A stretch of 42,440 bases of DNA from Bacteroidales bacterium (GCA_004557385.1 SFEA01000019.1:1-42440); one strand, 5' to 3'. Counted from the first letter of the stretch, positions 15,132-24,585 are shown. Program-made: numbers and translations. The notes: a model not told the origin generated them from the sequence alone.

Positions 15132-17504
15132 TTATCGAATAATCAAGAATTTGGCAACAACAGCGTTGCTCGTTTCATCCTCATTTTCCGAAGCGAGCAC
15201 AAAGTACACGCCACTCTTCACGCGGCTGCCATCGCTGTTGCAGCCGTCCCAGGTTGCCATGCCGCCATTCGACTGCAGCTGAGCCACCACATTGCCCGAC
15301 ACATCGGCAATCTTCACCAGCGAGTTCTCCATCAAACCTTTGATGGTGATGATGCCGGTATACTCGGGGCGCACCGGATTAGGATAAACATACACATCGT
15401 CGTAGCTTTGCGACGGAGTTGTTGAGTCGCTTTCGTATTCAAGCAAACCGCCTTCAACGCCCACATACACCTTGTTGTTATTGGGGTTGCAGCACACCGA
15501 CAGAATCTTGTCGGATGGCAAGATGCTGTTGGCAGTGGTGAACTGCTCAATTATTTCGGTGCCATCGGCACTCACCAGATACAAGCCCGAGGAGTTTGTG
15601 CCAATCCATTTACGGTTCATGCCGTCAACAGCTATGCAATTAACCTGCACCCCATCAAGCAGATAGTCGGCATTATTGGTGCCGTCGTTACGAGGCACTT
15701 TCGGGCGATATATCAAGGCACCGCTTTGTGCAGCACACTTCACCGGGTCGAAACGAACCACGCCCTGGTCGGAACCTACCCACACCATGCCGTCGTTATC
15801 TTCAACAAGGCAATACAATTCATCCCATCGGAAGTTGCGCATATCCTGGTCGAGCGTATTCACATAGCGATATTCTTGCTTGGTTATTGGACCCGTTGGG
15901 TCGCCATTGTCGTCGACAAACACCATGCGCGATGCCCAACCGCCACTTGTGAAAACCTTGATATTGTGTTTGGTAACAATGAAGAATTGCCTCCAGTTAG
16001 TGCCAAATGTCACATTCGGGATAATCCAATCGCTTGCCGAAGGATTCTCTGCATTGATTTTGTCCTTTGGTAAAACCATCAAAGGATTAGTTGCTTCGGA
16101 CTGAATCACCCACAAATTACCAGCCTTGTCGAACTGATATGCACACACGTCGCAGTTGTAACTACTATGATTCTTCAACGGGCTGTTTGTCCAGTCCCAA
16201 TGCGCCGCCTGTTCATTATCAGTAAACTTAAAAAAGCCCTCATATTCCGAGCCGATATAGAAAGAGTGACTGTCGTTCGGGTCGAAAAGCGGATAGAACG
16301 TGTTATACAGAACTTTGCGTGAGCTATTTCTGGTATTAGTTACAACCGGATTGATTTCATTCCAAGTAGAACCCGAAAGAGTGTTTAATGTCGTGTTTAA
16401 TGTGCCGTCGCCACTTGGGTAAAACATTTTGCACTTTCCTGCGTTGGTCACATACAACATATCATTAACCTTGTCGTATCTAAGGAAGTATGGTGCTGAG
16501 CACGTCGAGGCATTGATTTTCTGATAGTCGAGCACCGTGTTAGCGGTGGTGCCGTCGATTGTTATCTTGCGCAATCCGTTGGCGCCGATAGTCCACCACG
16601 ACCCATCGGCCTCCTGCGAGGTGATGATTTCATTCTTTGTCGACGAAGGCAACGCCACACGCGTGGCAGTGGCGCCGTCGGCCGACACGGTGTAGTAGCA
16701 CGGTGTTGTGATATAGCCCACAATCACCGTATTGAGCGATTTCACCGGCTGCACAAAGGTGGGCACAGCGTTTGTCATGCTTGCCTTGAGCGCGATGCCG
16801 GTGGGCTCGTTTGCTTCGCCGAGCGTCACCTCATAGGTGGCAGTGGTTGAGCCGCACTGAATAAAGGCATTACCCTCGAGTGGATAAATCTTGGTGTTCT
16901 TATAGTTAGTGTCGAGGCTTAGCGTCGACATTGTGCTGTGAGCCTTCGACGCATTGCCATAATACAAGCCGTCAGCCGAGCCAAGCAGCAAGGTGCCTCC
17001 CACCTTGGCTGCCGAAGTGATGTTCACGTTATAGATGCGCGATTCGGCTATCTCAAACTTTTCATCGTTTATAACCACATAGCCAAATGCCGTTGCCACG
17101 TAGGCGGCTCCCTCGGCAAACGTCACATCGTTGATGGTCTTTGCCTTAGTAAGCAGCGCATTTGCAATGTCGGGGATGTTCACCACCTTGCCGTCGCTTA
17201 AAATGATGTCGATGTTCGAGTTTTTGTAGGCAACTAACAGGTAGTTTTTGCTATAGTTATAATAGATATTGCCGATTTGCGAGTCGTTGAGATAGTTACT
17301 GCGGTCGTAAGCAGCATTTTCGCTGGTTTCTTTATCGTAGCAGTACAGATTGTTCGACACCAAATAATACACCTTGTCGCCAACATCTACGGCATTTGTC
17401 GGCACCGAGCCGAATATCGGATGAATCTTCCACGAACCGATTGCAGCCTGTGCGGCAATCGCACTCAAAATCACCAATAGGCTGACAGTAAGTTTCTTTA
17501 TCAT
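15132..17504 (-). CDS. porZ: PorZ-like type IX secretion beta-propeller protein
   Basis: A 790-residue exported protein with signal peptide MIKKLTVSLLVILSAIAAQA. The body is a series of repeated beta-propeller blades (for example MVWVGSDQGVVRFDP and RKWIGTNSSGLYLV). The last 80 residues form a type IX sorting-type C-terminal domain: VYPNPVRPEYTG, a SGVYFV motif and a basic end. The layout, two propellers followed by a CTD, and the length of about 780 residues match PorZ, the surface component that supplies anionic LPS to the PorU sortase in Porphyromonas. The opening stretch after the signal, GSWKIHPIF...VGDKVYYLVSNNLYCYD, fits the PorZ N-terminus. An alternative is a generic two-component-type propeller protein with a sorting tail. 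Confidence 0.72.
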   Translation of the reverse strand: MIKKLTVSLLVILSAIAAQAAIGSWKIHPIFGSVPTNAVDVGDKVYYLVSNNLYCYDKETSENAAYDRSNYLNDSQIGNIYYNYSKNYLLVAYKNSNIDIILSDGKVVNIPDIANALLTKAKTINDVTFAEGAAYVATAFGYVVINDEKFEIAESRIYNVNITSAAKVGGTLLLGSADGLYYGNASKAHSTMSTLSLDTNYKNTKIYPLEGNAFIQCGSTTATYEVTLGEANEPTGIALKASMTNAVPTFVQPVKSLNTVIVGYITTPCYYTVSADGATATRVALPSSTKNEIITSQEADGSWWTIGANGLRKITIDGTTANTVLDYQKINASTCSAPYFLRYDKVNDMLYVTNAGKCKMFYPSGDGTLNTTLNTLSGSTWNEINPVVTNTRNSSRKVLYNTFYPLFDPNDSHSFYIGSEYEGFFKFTDNEQAAHWDWTNSPLKNHSSYNCDVCAYQFDKAGNLWVIQSEATNPLMVLPKDKINAENPSASDWIIPNVTFGTNWRQFFIVTKHNIKVFTSGGWASRMVFVDDNGDPTGPITKQEYRYVNTLDQDMRNFRWDELYCLVEDNDGMVWVGSDQGVVRFDPVKCAAQSGALIYRPKVPRNDGTNNADYLLDGVQVNCIAVDGMNRKWIGTNSSGLYLVSADGTEIIEQFTTANSILPSDKILSVCCNPNNNKVYVGVEGGLLEYESDSTTPSQSYDDVYVYPNPVRPEYTGIITIKGLMENSLVKIADVSGNVVAQLQSNGGMATWDGCNSDGSRVKSGVYFVLASENEDETSNAVVAKFLIIR

Positions 17505-17620
17505 AATCTTTTTTAAGAACTAATTGTTTCGTTTGTTACAGAATAAATATAGTATAATAACGTAAATAATGCGTTCACTATTGTGTAGTTACGCCATCAA
17601 AAATAGCATCTCACAGCTCG
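17505..17620. other. AT-rich spacer upstream of the PorZ-like gene
   Basis: Non-coding, AT-rich. I see no exact TAnnTTTG box on the minus strand, so either a weak promoter lies here or the PorZ-like gene is read from the small gene upstream. Confidence 0.35.
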
Positions 17621-18082
17621 TCAGAGGCTCATTGGCGACGATGCAGCATAGCCCTCCACGTTGAGCACAGCAAGCGTGCACCAAGCTCCGGTGACCTCAC
17701 TCTCAAAGCGTACTGCCGTGCGGCCTTTGCCCAAGAACCCCAGCTGAGCAATGCCTCGCCAAGCCACCATGCCGCTCGACAGCGCTGCGCCATGGGCATA
17801 TTTCTCCACAATAGCCACACGGTCGCCACGCCGTTCTGCCACCAGATTGATTGCCGCATCGGCAGGTGCCACGATGCCCGAATGCTCAAGCAGTGTGGTG
17901 CCATCAGGCAGCACTCGCATCACCAGCTGCTCGCTCGCGGCGGCATCGCCCGGCAGCAATTGCAGCCTCAACACATAGGTCTCGGCGGGCTTGGGCGGCG
18001 CCTGATGCAGCAACACACCCAGCAGCGCCATCGCCACCACTATTGCCAAGCAATAGAACCCGGTTGAACTAAAAAATTCCAT
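17621..18082 (-). CDS. Small membrane-anchored protein of unknown function
   Basis: A protein of 153 residues from ATG 18082 (MEFFSSTGFYC); an in-frame ATG at 18142 would add 20 residues. One N-terminal hydrophobic helix (about residues 8-25) acts as signal anchor, and the rest, about 120 residues, forms a predicted beta-rich domain outside the membrane. I do not recognise the family. It lies upstream of the PorZ-like gene on the same strand, 116 bases away, and diverges from the acyltransferase at 18193. A minus-strand TACCTTTG box at 18088-18095 lies just before the shorter start. Confidence 0.6.
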   Translation of the reverse strand: MEFFSSTGFYCLAIVVAMALLGVLLHQAPPKPAETYVLRLQLLPGDAAASEQLVMRVLPDGTTLLEHSGIVAPADAAINLVAERRGDRVAIVEKYAHGAALSSGMVAWRGIAQLGFLGKGRTAVRFESEVTGAWCTLAVLNVEGYAASSPMSL

Positions 18083-18192
18083 CACTCCAAAGGTAGGAAA
18101 TTTTTTGCAAATATCATCTCTTATCGGTCCGTTTTGTGCCATACTATCGACAATTGTTGCTATATTTGCAGTTGTAATAAAATGTCATTTTT

Positions 18193-19194
18193 ATGAAAAT
18201 CAGAGAATCGCAGTTTGAATTGCTGCGTATCATTGCTATGGCAATGATTGTCATGGTGCATTTCAACGGGGTTGCCGTAGAGAAATTCCTGCCGCTCGCC
18301 AATTGCAATTTCAGCGACGTGTGGGGTGCAGAGCTTCTCGAATCGTTTGCCATTGTGGGTGTGAACCTGTTTGTGCTCATCTCGGGCTATTTTGGCATAC
18401 GCCTCAGCGCAAAGGGCGTGGCAAAATATGTGGGATGGGTGCTTTGGTACTCCGTGCTGCTATATCTTGCCGTGTGCTGCATCTATCCCGAGCTGTTCCA
18501 GCCCAAATACGCCGAATATGCCGTCAACGGCATCACCCACTCGTCGCAATGGTTTGTACTCAGCTATTTCATACTTATGGCTCTGAGCCCTGCCATCAAC
18601 GCCGTGCTCTCACGCACCACATTCAGGCAGCACCTGTGGATAGCCGCTGCTCTGACGGTTATCAACTGCCTGGGCGGATGGTGGTTTGAGATGGTGTTCA
18701 ACCCAACCGGCTACACCGTCCACCACATGGTGTTCATCTATTGGCTGGGGCATGTGCTGCGCGAATGCATGCAGCGCCGCCAACAGTTGCCGTGGCGCAC
18801 GATTGCCATCGTGGCGTATGCCGCCTCGCTGCTTGGGGTGATGGCAATGATGCAAAGCATGCGCTATTTCAAGGTGATTGCCTACAACAACCCTCTTATA
18901 GTGATTGAGTCGCTTGCAATGTTCACCGTATTTGCCACCATGCATTTCCAGAACCGCGCCGTCAACTGGATTGCATCGTCGGCTTTCGCCGTATATCTCA
19001 TTCACATGCACTTCGGCATCTATCCGCACTTGCTGCGACCGCTGCTGAGCGACATCTACGACACCTATGGCGGAACTCTCTACGCGCTCACCGGCACCGC
19101 TTTGGGCTTGGCTATTTATGCAGCTTGCATCCTCGTCGACAAGCCGCGTGCTTGGCTGTTCAACCGCCTGCTCAACATCGGCAAAAACCGATGA
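18193..19194 (+). CDS. Acyltransferase-3 family membrane protein
   Basis: A 333-residue multi-pass membrane protein. The N-terminus RESQFELLRIIAMAMIVMVH is the acyltransferase-3 start with its conserved Arg and His, followed by VGVNLFVLISGYFGI and eight or nine further helices. Such proteins of the WecH/OafA type O-acetylate surface glycans. A TATATTTG box at 18161-18168 lies 25 bases before the ATG. It is the third acyltransferase of this family within 6.4 kb but is distinct in sequence from the other two, so it is not a recent duplicate. The substrate cannot be named. Confidence 0.85.
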   Translation: MKIRESQFELLRIIAMAMIVMVHFNGVAVEKFLPLANCNFSDVWGAELLESFAIVGVNLFVLISGYFGIRLSAKGVAKYVGWVLWYSVLLYLAVCCIYPELFQPKYAEYAVNGITHSSQWFVLSYFILMALSPAINAVLSRTTFRQHLWIAAALTVINCLGGWWFEMVFNPTGYTVHHMVFIYWLGHVLRECMQRRQQLPWRTIAIVAYAASLLGVMAMMQSMRYFKVIAYNNPLIVIESLAMFTVFATMHFQNRAVNWIASSAFAVYLIHMHFGIYPHLLRPLLSDIYDTYGGTLYALTGTALGLAIYAACILVDKPRAWLFNRLLNIGKNR

Positions 19195-19305
19195 TTAACA
19201 AAAAAGAGCAGTTCAGGTAGTCGGTTTTGTAAAGTTTATTGCTAACTTTGCAGCAGATAACCAAAACAACTCATAATTACATTTGTCTGAATTGTTTTAT
19301 TTTGA

Positions 19306-20232
19306 ATGACTATGGCATCAAAATTATTGTCGAATCAAAAATACGAAGGACATTTAGCATTGTTGGTTGCAAATGTCTCATGGGGGCTAATGGCTCCGTT
19401 TCTTAAGGACCTTCTAAACGGCGGAATCATCACCCCTATGGCACTGTCGGGCTATCGCATCATTGGCGGCGCCCTGCTCTTTTGGCTCATCGGCATGTTT
19501 GTAAAACCCGACAAAAATGCATGCAACAGCATCGAGCGCCGCGACATAGTGCCACTCATCATAGCCTCGCTGCTCGTAATCGGGCTCAACCAAGTGCTCA
19601 TCATTGTGGGCATGAGCCTCACCAGCCCGGTCGACGCATCGGTGGTGTGCAGCCTCACCCCTATATTCACCCTAATCTTCGGAGCAATATTAATGGGCAT
19701 AGCCTTCACCTGGAGCAAAGCACTTGGCGTCACCATCGGTCTTGCCGGCGCTCTAATATTTGTCTTTACCGGGCAAGCCGATGCCGAAACCTGCGTTACG
19801 AATCCGGTGCTCGGCGACGTGGCATGCCTCATGGCGCAGGTGTTTGGCGCACTCTATCTGGTTTGCTTCACCAAGCTCATAAGCAAATATTCGCTCATCA
19901 CGCTCATGAAGTGGATGTTCCTCATCTCAGGCATAGCCGTGCTGCCCTTCTCGCTGCCCGACATGCTCGCCGTGGATTGGTCGCAAGTGATACTCATGGA
20001 GTACATCGACCTCACATTCATCATCCTCTTCGGCACCTGCCTTGCCTATATGCTCATTCCGGTGGCTCAACGCCGTGTCGAGCCCACAGTGATTGCCATG
20101 TACAACTATCTGCAACCAGTGGTGGCTGTGGTGTTCTCGGTGATTGCCGGGCTGGCTACATTCTCTATTACCAATGCCATTGCCACAGCAATGGTGTTTG
20201 TGGGCGTGTGGATAGTGAACCGCGCCAAGTAA
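19306..20232 (+). CDS. EamA/DMT-family transporter
   Basis: A 308-residue protein with ten predicted membrane helices made of two EamA repeats (about residues 14-150 and 165-305), the layout of drug/metabolite exporters of the RhaT/YdcZ superfamily. Hallmarks are WGLMAPFLKDLL in helix 1, GYRIIGGALLFW in helix 2, and the second-repeat end RVEPTVIAMYNYLQPVVAVV. A TAACTTTG box at 19243-19250 may serve as promoter. ATG at 19312 is an alternative start two codons on. The substrate (amino acids, nucleotide sugars or other metabolites) cannot be told from the sequence. Confidence 0.88.
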   Translation: MTMASKLLSNQKYEGHLALLVANVSWGLMAPFLKDLLNGGIITPMALSGYRIIGGALLFWLIGMFVKPDKNACNSIERRDIVPLIIASLLVIGLNQVLIIVGMSLTSPVDASVVCSLTPIFTLIFGAILMGIAFTWSKALGVTIGLAGALIFVFTGQADAETCVTNPVLGDVACLMAQVFGALYLVCFTKLISKYSLITLMKWMFLISGIAVLPFSLPDMLAVDWSQVILMEYIDLTFIILFGTCLAYMLIPVAQRRVEPTVIAMYNYLQPVVAVVFSVIAGLATFSITNAIATAMVFVGVWIVNRAK

Positions 20233-20485
20233 TCAGCCTCCGCGCCACATGGCACAATGCGGCATCTGCCCGCATTTGCGCATAACGGATAATTTTTATT
20301 GCCAATTATTCGGCAAATTGCCGACTTTTATATATTTTTGTACACCGAAGGGAAAAGGGCTTCGCAAGCGCTTAACAAAACAGCACCTGCCAATGCACTT
20401 TAAGCACCAGCGTGCAGCAAGCCAAGTTGCCCTCTACCTGCAAAAGAGAGCATTAAAAATCTAAAACTCAGAAAAAGTTCAGGCA
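20233..20485. other. Leader region of the Na/Pi cotransporter gene
   Basis: Non-coding. TATTTTTG at 20333-20340 fits the -7 consensus, which would give a 5' leader of roughly 140 bases before the ATG at 20486. No riboswitch or stable hairpin was recognised in the leader. Confidence 0.4.
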
Positions 20486-22231
20486 ATGAACAATTATTCA
20501 TTTCTCGATTTCCTCACCCTATTGGGTGCAGTAGGCCTTTTCCTCTACGGCATGAAAGTGATGTCGGAAGGTCTGCAAAAAGTTGCGGGCGACCGTATGC
20601 GCACCATTCTATCAGCCATGACGCGCAACCGTTTCTCGGGCGTAGCCACCGGTATTCTCATCACAGCGCTCATTCAAAGTTCGTCGGCTTCAACAGTGAT
20701 GGTGGTGAGCTTCGTCAACGCCGGATTAATGTCGCTGCAACAGTCAATGGCAGTGATTATGGGTGCCAACGTGGGTACTACATTCACGGCGTGGATAATC
20801 TCGATTTTCGGCGTCAAGGTCAACATCAACGCTTTGGCTGTGCCGTTAATAGGCTTGTCAATCATCCTCCTCTTCTCAAAGAACAGCCGATATAAGTCAA
20901 TCGGCGAATTCATCATCGGTTTCTCGTTCCTGTTCATGGGCTTGGGCATGATTAGCGCCAATGTGCCGGAACTCGACGCCAACACCCTCGAATTCCTTGC
21001 TCAATACTCCAACAACGGCTTCGCTTCGGTACTGCTGTTTGTGTTTGTGGGCATGGCAATCACAATGGTCATCCAGTCGTCGGCTGCCACATTTGCCATC
21101 GTGCTGGTGATGAGCACCAAGGGTTGGATTGGCTTCGACATGGCGTGTGCCGTGGTGTTGGGTAGCAACATCGGTACCACCATCACCCCGGTGCTGGCTT
21201 CGTTGAGCGCCAATCAGGCTGCCAAGAAAGCCGCCCTCGGACACTTCCTCTTCAACTTCTTCGGAACCATTTGGACGGTGGTTCTGTTCTTCCCGTTTGT
21301 GAAGCTCATCATTTGGATTAACGAAGTGCTTGGACAGGGCAATCCATCCGTTCTCACGGGCGAAGCCCTGGCAGTGTCGGTGTCGGTGGGATTGTCAATT
21401 TTCCACACCGTGTTCAACCTCATCAACCTTTCGGTGATGATTTGGTTCACCGAAGCCTATGTGAAGATTTGCAACACCCTCATCAAGAGCAAGGCAAAAG
21501 ACGGCGAGGAATTCCAATTGAAATACATCTCATCGGGCTTGCTCAATGCCAGCGAACTTAACATCATGCAGGCTCAACGCGAAATTGTGGTGTATGCTCA
21601 ACGCGTTCAACGCATGTACGACATGACCATCGACCTTGTGCACACCAAGCTCGGCACTGTTGAATTCAACAAGCTCTACAGCCGCGTGGGCAAATACGAG
21701 GAAATCTCCGACCGCATGGAAATTGAAATTGCCAACTACCTCAACAAGGTGGTTGACGGACGCCTGAGTTACGAAGGCAAGCTGCGCATCTCTGCCATGC
21801 TCAACATCATCAGCGAGATTGAAAGCATTGCCGACAGCTGCTACAACATTGCAAAATCGCTCATCCGCAAAGAGGAAGCTCACGTGCACTTCGTTGAAGA
21901 ACAATATCAGTGCATCGACAACATGATGCGACTGGTGTCGGAGGCGCTCACCGAAATGATTATCGTGCTCGCAAACATGGAGCACGTAAGCGGCAACGAC
22001 CTCACCCCTAACATCAACAAGGAAAACGAAATCAACAACTATCGCAACCAGTTGCGCACCGAAAACATCGAGAATATCAACCTCAAGAAGTACGAATATC
22101 AATCGGGCATCTTCTTCATGGACATCATCAGCGAATCGGAACGCATTGGCGACTACATTATCAACGTGATTGAAGGCGTAGAAAGCCAATACGACAACGC
22201 CAACCTCTCGCCCACTGTTATGCACAGCTAA
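20486..22231 (+). CDS. Na+/phosphate cotransporter with PhoU-like C-terminal domain
   Basis: A 581-residue protein. The N-terminal 320 residues are a NptA/YjbB-type Na/Pi cotransporter with two inverted repeats, each with the hallmark QSS motif: TALIQSSSASTVMVV and MVIQSSAATFAIVL; the opening GLFLYGMKVMSEGLQ is also typical. From about residue 340 the chain is helical and cytoplasmic, with PhoU-like helices rich in Glu, Met and Asn (for example SEIESIADSCYNIAKS) that regulate transport. The role is phosphate transport across the inner membrane, import or export depending on gradient. A strong terminator follows at 22266-22311. Confidence 0.92.
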   Translation: MNNYSFLDFLTLLGAVGLFLYGMKVMSEGLQKVAGDRMRTILSAMTRNRFSGVATGILITALIQSSSASTVMVVSFVNAGLMSLQQSMAVIMGANVGTTFTAWIISIFGVKVNINALAVPLIGLSIILLFSKNSRYKSIGEFIIGFSFLFMGLGMISANVPELDANTLEFLAQYSNNGFASVLLFVFVGMAITMVIQSSAATFAIVLVMSTKGWIGFDMACAVVLGSNIGTTITPVLASLSANQAAKKAALGHFLFNFFGTIWTVVLFFPFVKLIIWINEVLGQGNPSVLTGEALAVSVSVGLSIFHTVFNLINLSVMIWFTEAYVKICNTLIKSKAKDGEEFQLKYISSGLLNASELNIMQAQREIVVYAQRVQRMYDMTIDLVHTKLGTVEFNKLYSRVGKYEEISDRMEIEIANYLNKVVDGRLSYEGKLRISAMLNIISEIESIADSCYNIAKSLIRKEEAHVHFVEEQYQCIDNMMRLVSEALTEMIIVLANMEHVSGNDLTPNINKENEINNYRNQLRTENIENINLKKYEYQSGIFFMDIISESERIGDYIINVIEGVESQYDNANLSPTVMHS

Positions 22232-22265
22232 GAGCCCGGCGACGGCGCATCTTTTTCATATCATT

Positions 22266-22311
22266 CAAGCGGCTCGTTGCCCAACATTGCTTCGAGCCGC
22301 TTGTTTTTTTT
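22266..22311 (+). terminator. Rho-independent terminator after the Na/Pi cotransporter
   Basis: An 11-bp perfect stem (caagcggctcg with cgagccgcttg, 16-base loop) is followed by eight T residues at 22304-22311. This is the clearest intrinsic terminator in the window. The sufE promoter begins within it. Confidence 0.85.
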
Positions 22312-22331
22312 GCCGATTATGCGTAACTTTG
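22301..22331 (+). promoter_or_regulatory. Promoter of sufE
   Basis: TTG at 22301-22303 and TAACTTTG at 22324-22331 (an exact TAnnTTTG match) are 20 bases apart. The -33 element overlaps the end of the preceding terminator. The ATG lies 30 bases downstream. Confidence 0.6.
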
Positions 22332-22361
22332 GGAAATCAATTCTCAATATATACTATTTAG

Positions 22362-22790
22362 ATGGACACTATCAACGATATTCAAGACGCAATTATTGAA
22401 GAATTTGCCGACTTCGACGACTGGATGGACCGTTATGCCTACATCATCGACCTCGGCAACGAAGTGCCTGCACTCGACGAGCAGCACAAAACGCCCGATA
22501 ACATCATCGACGGCTGCCAAAGCCGCGTGTGGCTGGTGGCTACCTACGCCGATGGCAAAATTCACTTTGCCGCCGACAGCGACGCCATAATCGTGAAAGG
22601 AATAATCTCGCTGCTGGTGCGCGTGCTCAGCGACCGCACCCCGCAGGAAATTCTCGACAGCGAACTCTATTTCATCGAAAAAATAGGGCTGAAAGAACAC
22701 TTGTCGCCAACGCGCAGCAACGGCTTGGCTGCCATGATTAAGCAAATTCGCCTCTATGCTTTGGCATTTAAAGCCAAATCGCAAGGTTAA
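22362..22790 (+). CDS. sufE: SufE-family cysteine desulfuration protein
   Basis: A 142-residue cytoplasmic protein that accepts sulfur from the SufS cysteine desulfurase and passes it to the SufBCD scaffold for Fe-S cluster assembly. The motif NIIDGCQSRVWL carries the sulfur-accepting Cys52, the position expected for SufE; the start EEFADFDDWMDRYAYIIDLG and the end with SPTRSNGLAAM are family hallmarks. Length equals that of other SufE proteins. No other suf gene is nearby. It ends 46 bases before the POT transporter and may be co-transcribed with it. Confidence 0.93.
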   Translation: MDTINDIQDAIIEEFADFDDWMDRYAYIIDLGNEVPALDEQHKTPDNIIDGCQSRVWLVATYADGKIHFAADSDAIIVKGIISLLVRVLSDRTPQEILDSELYFIEKIGLKEHLSPTRSNGLAAMIKQIRLYALAFKAKSQG

Positions 22791-22836
22791 ACGAAATAAC
22801 ACTCAAAATACTAACCCTAAATCCCTACTATCCCTT

Positions 22837-24357
22837 ATGTTTAAATCGCATCCAAAAGGTCTATTACCGGCGGCGCTTGCCAATATGGGCGAACGCTTCG
22901 GTTACTACATCATGAATGCAGTGCTTGTGTTGTTCCTTTGCTCGAAGTTCGGGCTTAGCGACGAAACAAGCGGCTTTATCTACTCAGTGTTCTACTGCGG
23001 AATCTACGTGCTCAGCTTGGTGGGCGGACTCATTGCCGACCGCACCCGCAACTACAAGGGCACCATCACCACTGGTCTTATCACTATGGCTGTTGGTTAT
23101 GTGCTCCTTTCAATTCCTATCCTTTCTACAGCCGAAAACATCACTTGGCTCTTGACTCTCACCTGCGTGGCATTGTTCCTCATAGCATTTGGCAACGGCT
23201 TGTTCAAAGGCAACCTGCAAGCCATCGTGGGTCAGATGTACGACAATCCACAGTACGAAAAACAACGCGACTCAGGCTTCCAAATCTTCTACGTATTCAT
23301 CAACGTGGGTGGCTTGGTGGCTCCGTTCATCGCTCCATTGCTTCGCGAATGGTGGCTCAACACCAACGGATTGGCTTACAACGCCGAGCTGCCTGCACTC
23401 TGCCACCAATATCTGGCTGAAGGCGCCGAAATGGCTAACATGGCAAACCTCACTGCCCTTGTTGAGCAAGTGAACCTTGGCGGCACAGTGAGCGACCTCA
23501 ACGCATTCTGCAGCCAATACCTCGACGTGTTCAACACCGGCATACACTACTCGTTCATCGCTTCGGTGGTGGCTATGTTCATTTCGCTCTGCGTGTTCAT
23601 CGCCTTCAACAAGTTGTTCCCAACCCCTGGCAAGAAGGAAAAAACTGCCACTGTTGAATACACCCAAGAAGAAAAGCTTGCCATGGCAAAGGAAATAAAG
23701 CAACGCCTCTACGCGCTGTTTGCAATCCTCGGCATCGTAATCTTCTTCTGGTTCTCGTTCCACCAAAACGGACAATCGCTGTCGCTCTTCGCTCGCGACT
23801 TTGTGAATACCTCGTCGATTGCGCCTGAAATTTGGCAAGCCGTCAACCCATTCTTCGTGATTGTGCTCACCCCAATCATCATGGCAATCTTTGGCGCACT
23901 CAGCCGCCGCGGCCGCGAAATATCCACCCCAATGAAGATAGCCATCGGTATGGGCATCGCCGGCATGGCATTCCTGTTCCTCACCATCTACTCGGTGGCA
24001 ATGGGCTATCCATCAGCCGAAATATTCAAGGGCATGGACGTAACCGCCAAAGAAGCCCTCAAGGCTGGTCCGTGGGTACTTATTGTAATCTACTTCTTCC
24101 TCACAGTGGCTGAGCTGTTCATCTCGCCGCTGGGACTGTCGTTCGTGTCGAAAGTGGCACCAAAGCACCTGCAAGGTCTTTGCCAAGGTTTGTGGCTCGG
24201 CGCTACAGCCATCGGCAACCTCTTCTTGTGGATTGGTCCGTTGATGTACAACGCATGGGACCTCTGGAAGTGCTGGAGCGTGTTCTTGGTGGTTTGCCTC
24301 GTTTCGATGGCAATCATGCTCGGCATGGTTAAGTGGCTTGAACGTGTAACCAAATAA
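22837..24357 (+). CDS. POT-family proton-coupled oligopeptide transporter
   Basis: A 507-residue major-facilitator protein of the POT/PTR family that imports di- and tripeptides with protons. Signs are the first-helix motif NMGERFGYYIMNAVLVLFL, the motif GGLIADRTRNYKG between helices 2 and 3, GNGLFKGNLQAIVG and the PTR signature IFYVFINVGGLVAP. About 14 helices are predicted, with a long loop of about 80 residues near residues 180-260. The ATG at 22837 (MFKSHPKG) is chosen over a start at 22756 inside sufE, because the extra residues are not hydrophobic or conserved. A terminator follows at 24380-24410. Confidence 0.92.
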   Translation: MFKSHPKGLLPAALANMGERFGYYIMNAVLVLFLCSKFGLSDETSGFIYSVFYCGIYVLSLVGGLIADRTRNYKGTITTGLITMAVGYVLLSIPILSTAENITWLLTLTCVALFLIAFGNGLFKGNLQAIVGQMYDNPQYEKQRDSGFQIFYVFINVGGLVAPFIAPLLREWWLNTNGLAYNAELPALCHQYLAEGAEMANMANLTALVEQVNLGGTVSDLNAFCSQYLDVFNTGIHYSFIASVVAMFISLCVFIAFNKLFPTPGKKEKTATVEYTQEEKLAMAKEIKQRLYALFAILGIVIFFWFSFHQNGQSLSLFARDFVNTSSIAPEIWQAVNPFFVIVLTPIIMAIFGALSRRGREISTPMKIAIGMGIAGMAFLFLTIYSVAMGYPSAEIFKGMDVTAKEALKAGPWVLIVIYFFLTVAELFISPLGLSFVSKVAPKHLQGLCQGLWLGATAIGNLFLWIGPLMYNAWDLWKCWSVFLVVCLVSMAIMLGMVKWLERVTK

Positions 24358-24379
24358 TCGAACCACATCATCATATCAC

Positions 24380-24410
24380 AGGGCGCATCTCCATCAGGTG
24401 CGCCCTTTTT
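24380..24410 (+). terminator. Terminator after the peptide transporter
   Basis: An 11-bp stem (agggcgcatct with aggtgcgccct, one wobble) with a five-base loop is followed by TTTT. The core atcaggtgcgccc recurs in the hairpin after leuS. Confidence 0.8.
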
Positions 24411-24440
24411 GCACCCCACCAACAGAAGAAGGTCCGACCT

Positions 24441-24465
24441 GTCTGACAAGTCAGACAAGTCAGAC
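24441..24465. repeat. Short 9-nt direct repeat with an inverted copy
   Basis: gtctgac (24441-24447) is followed by two copies of gtcagac (24450-24456 and 24459-24465) at a nine-base period, so an inverted and a direct repeat overlap. Such Ser-Asp-coding nine-base units are frequent in Bacteroidales intergenic regions, in my recollection. No function is known to me. Confidence 0.6.
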
Positions 24466-24554
24466 TAACCGTGGAGCGGTTGCAGACCCAGCAGCAGTGG
24501 AAACACGCGTCATGTCCATCGAGGACGCGAATTACCTTTATTGCGCCCCTCTTA

Positions 24555-24585
24555 TTGTAATTGATTGAATTTTTTGTTACTTTTG
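24555..24585 (+). promoter_or_regulatory. Promoter of the sulfatase gene
   Basis: TTG at 24555-24557 and TACTTTTG at 24578-24585 (exact TAnnTTTG) are 20 bases apart, and the ATG follows 40 bases later. Confidence 0.65.
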
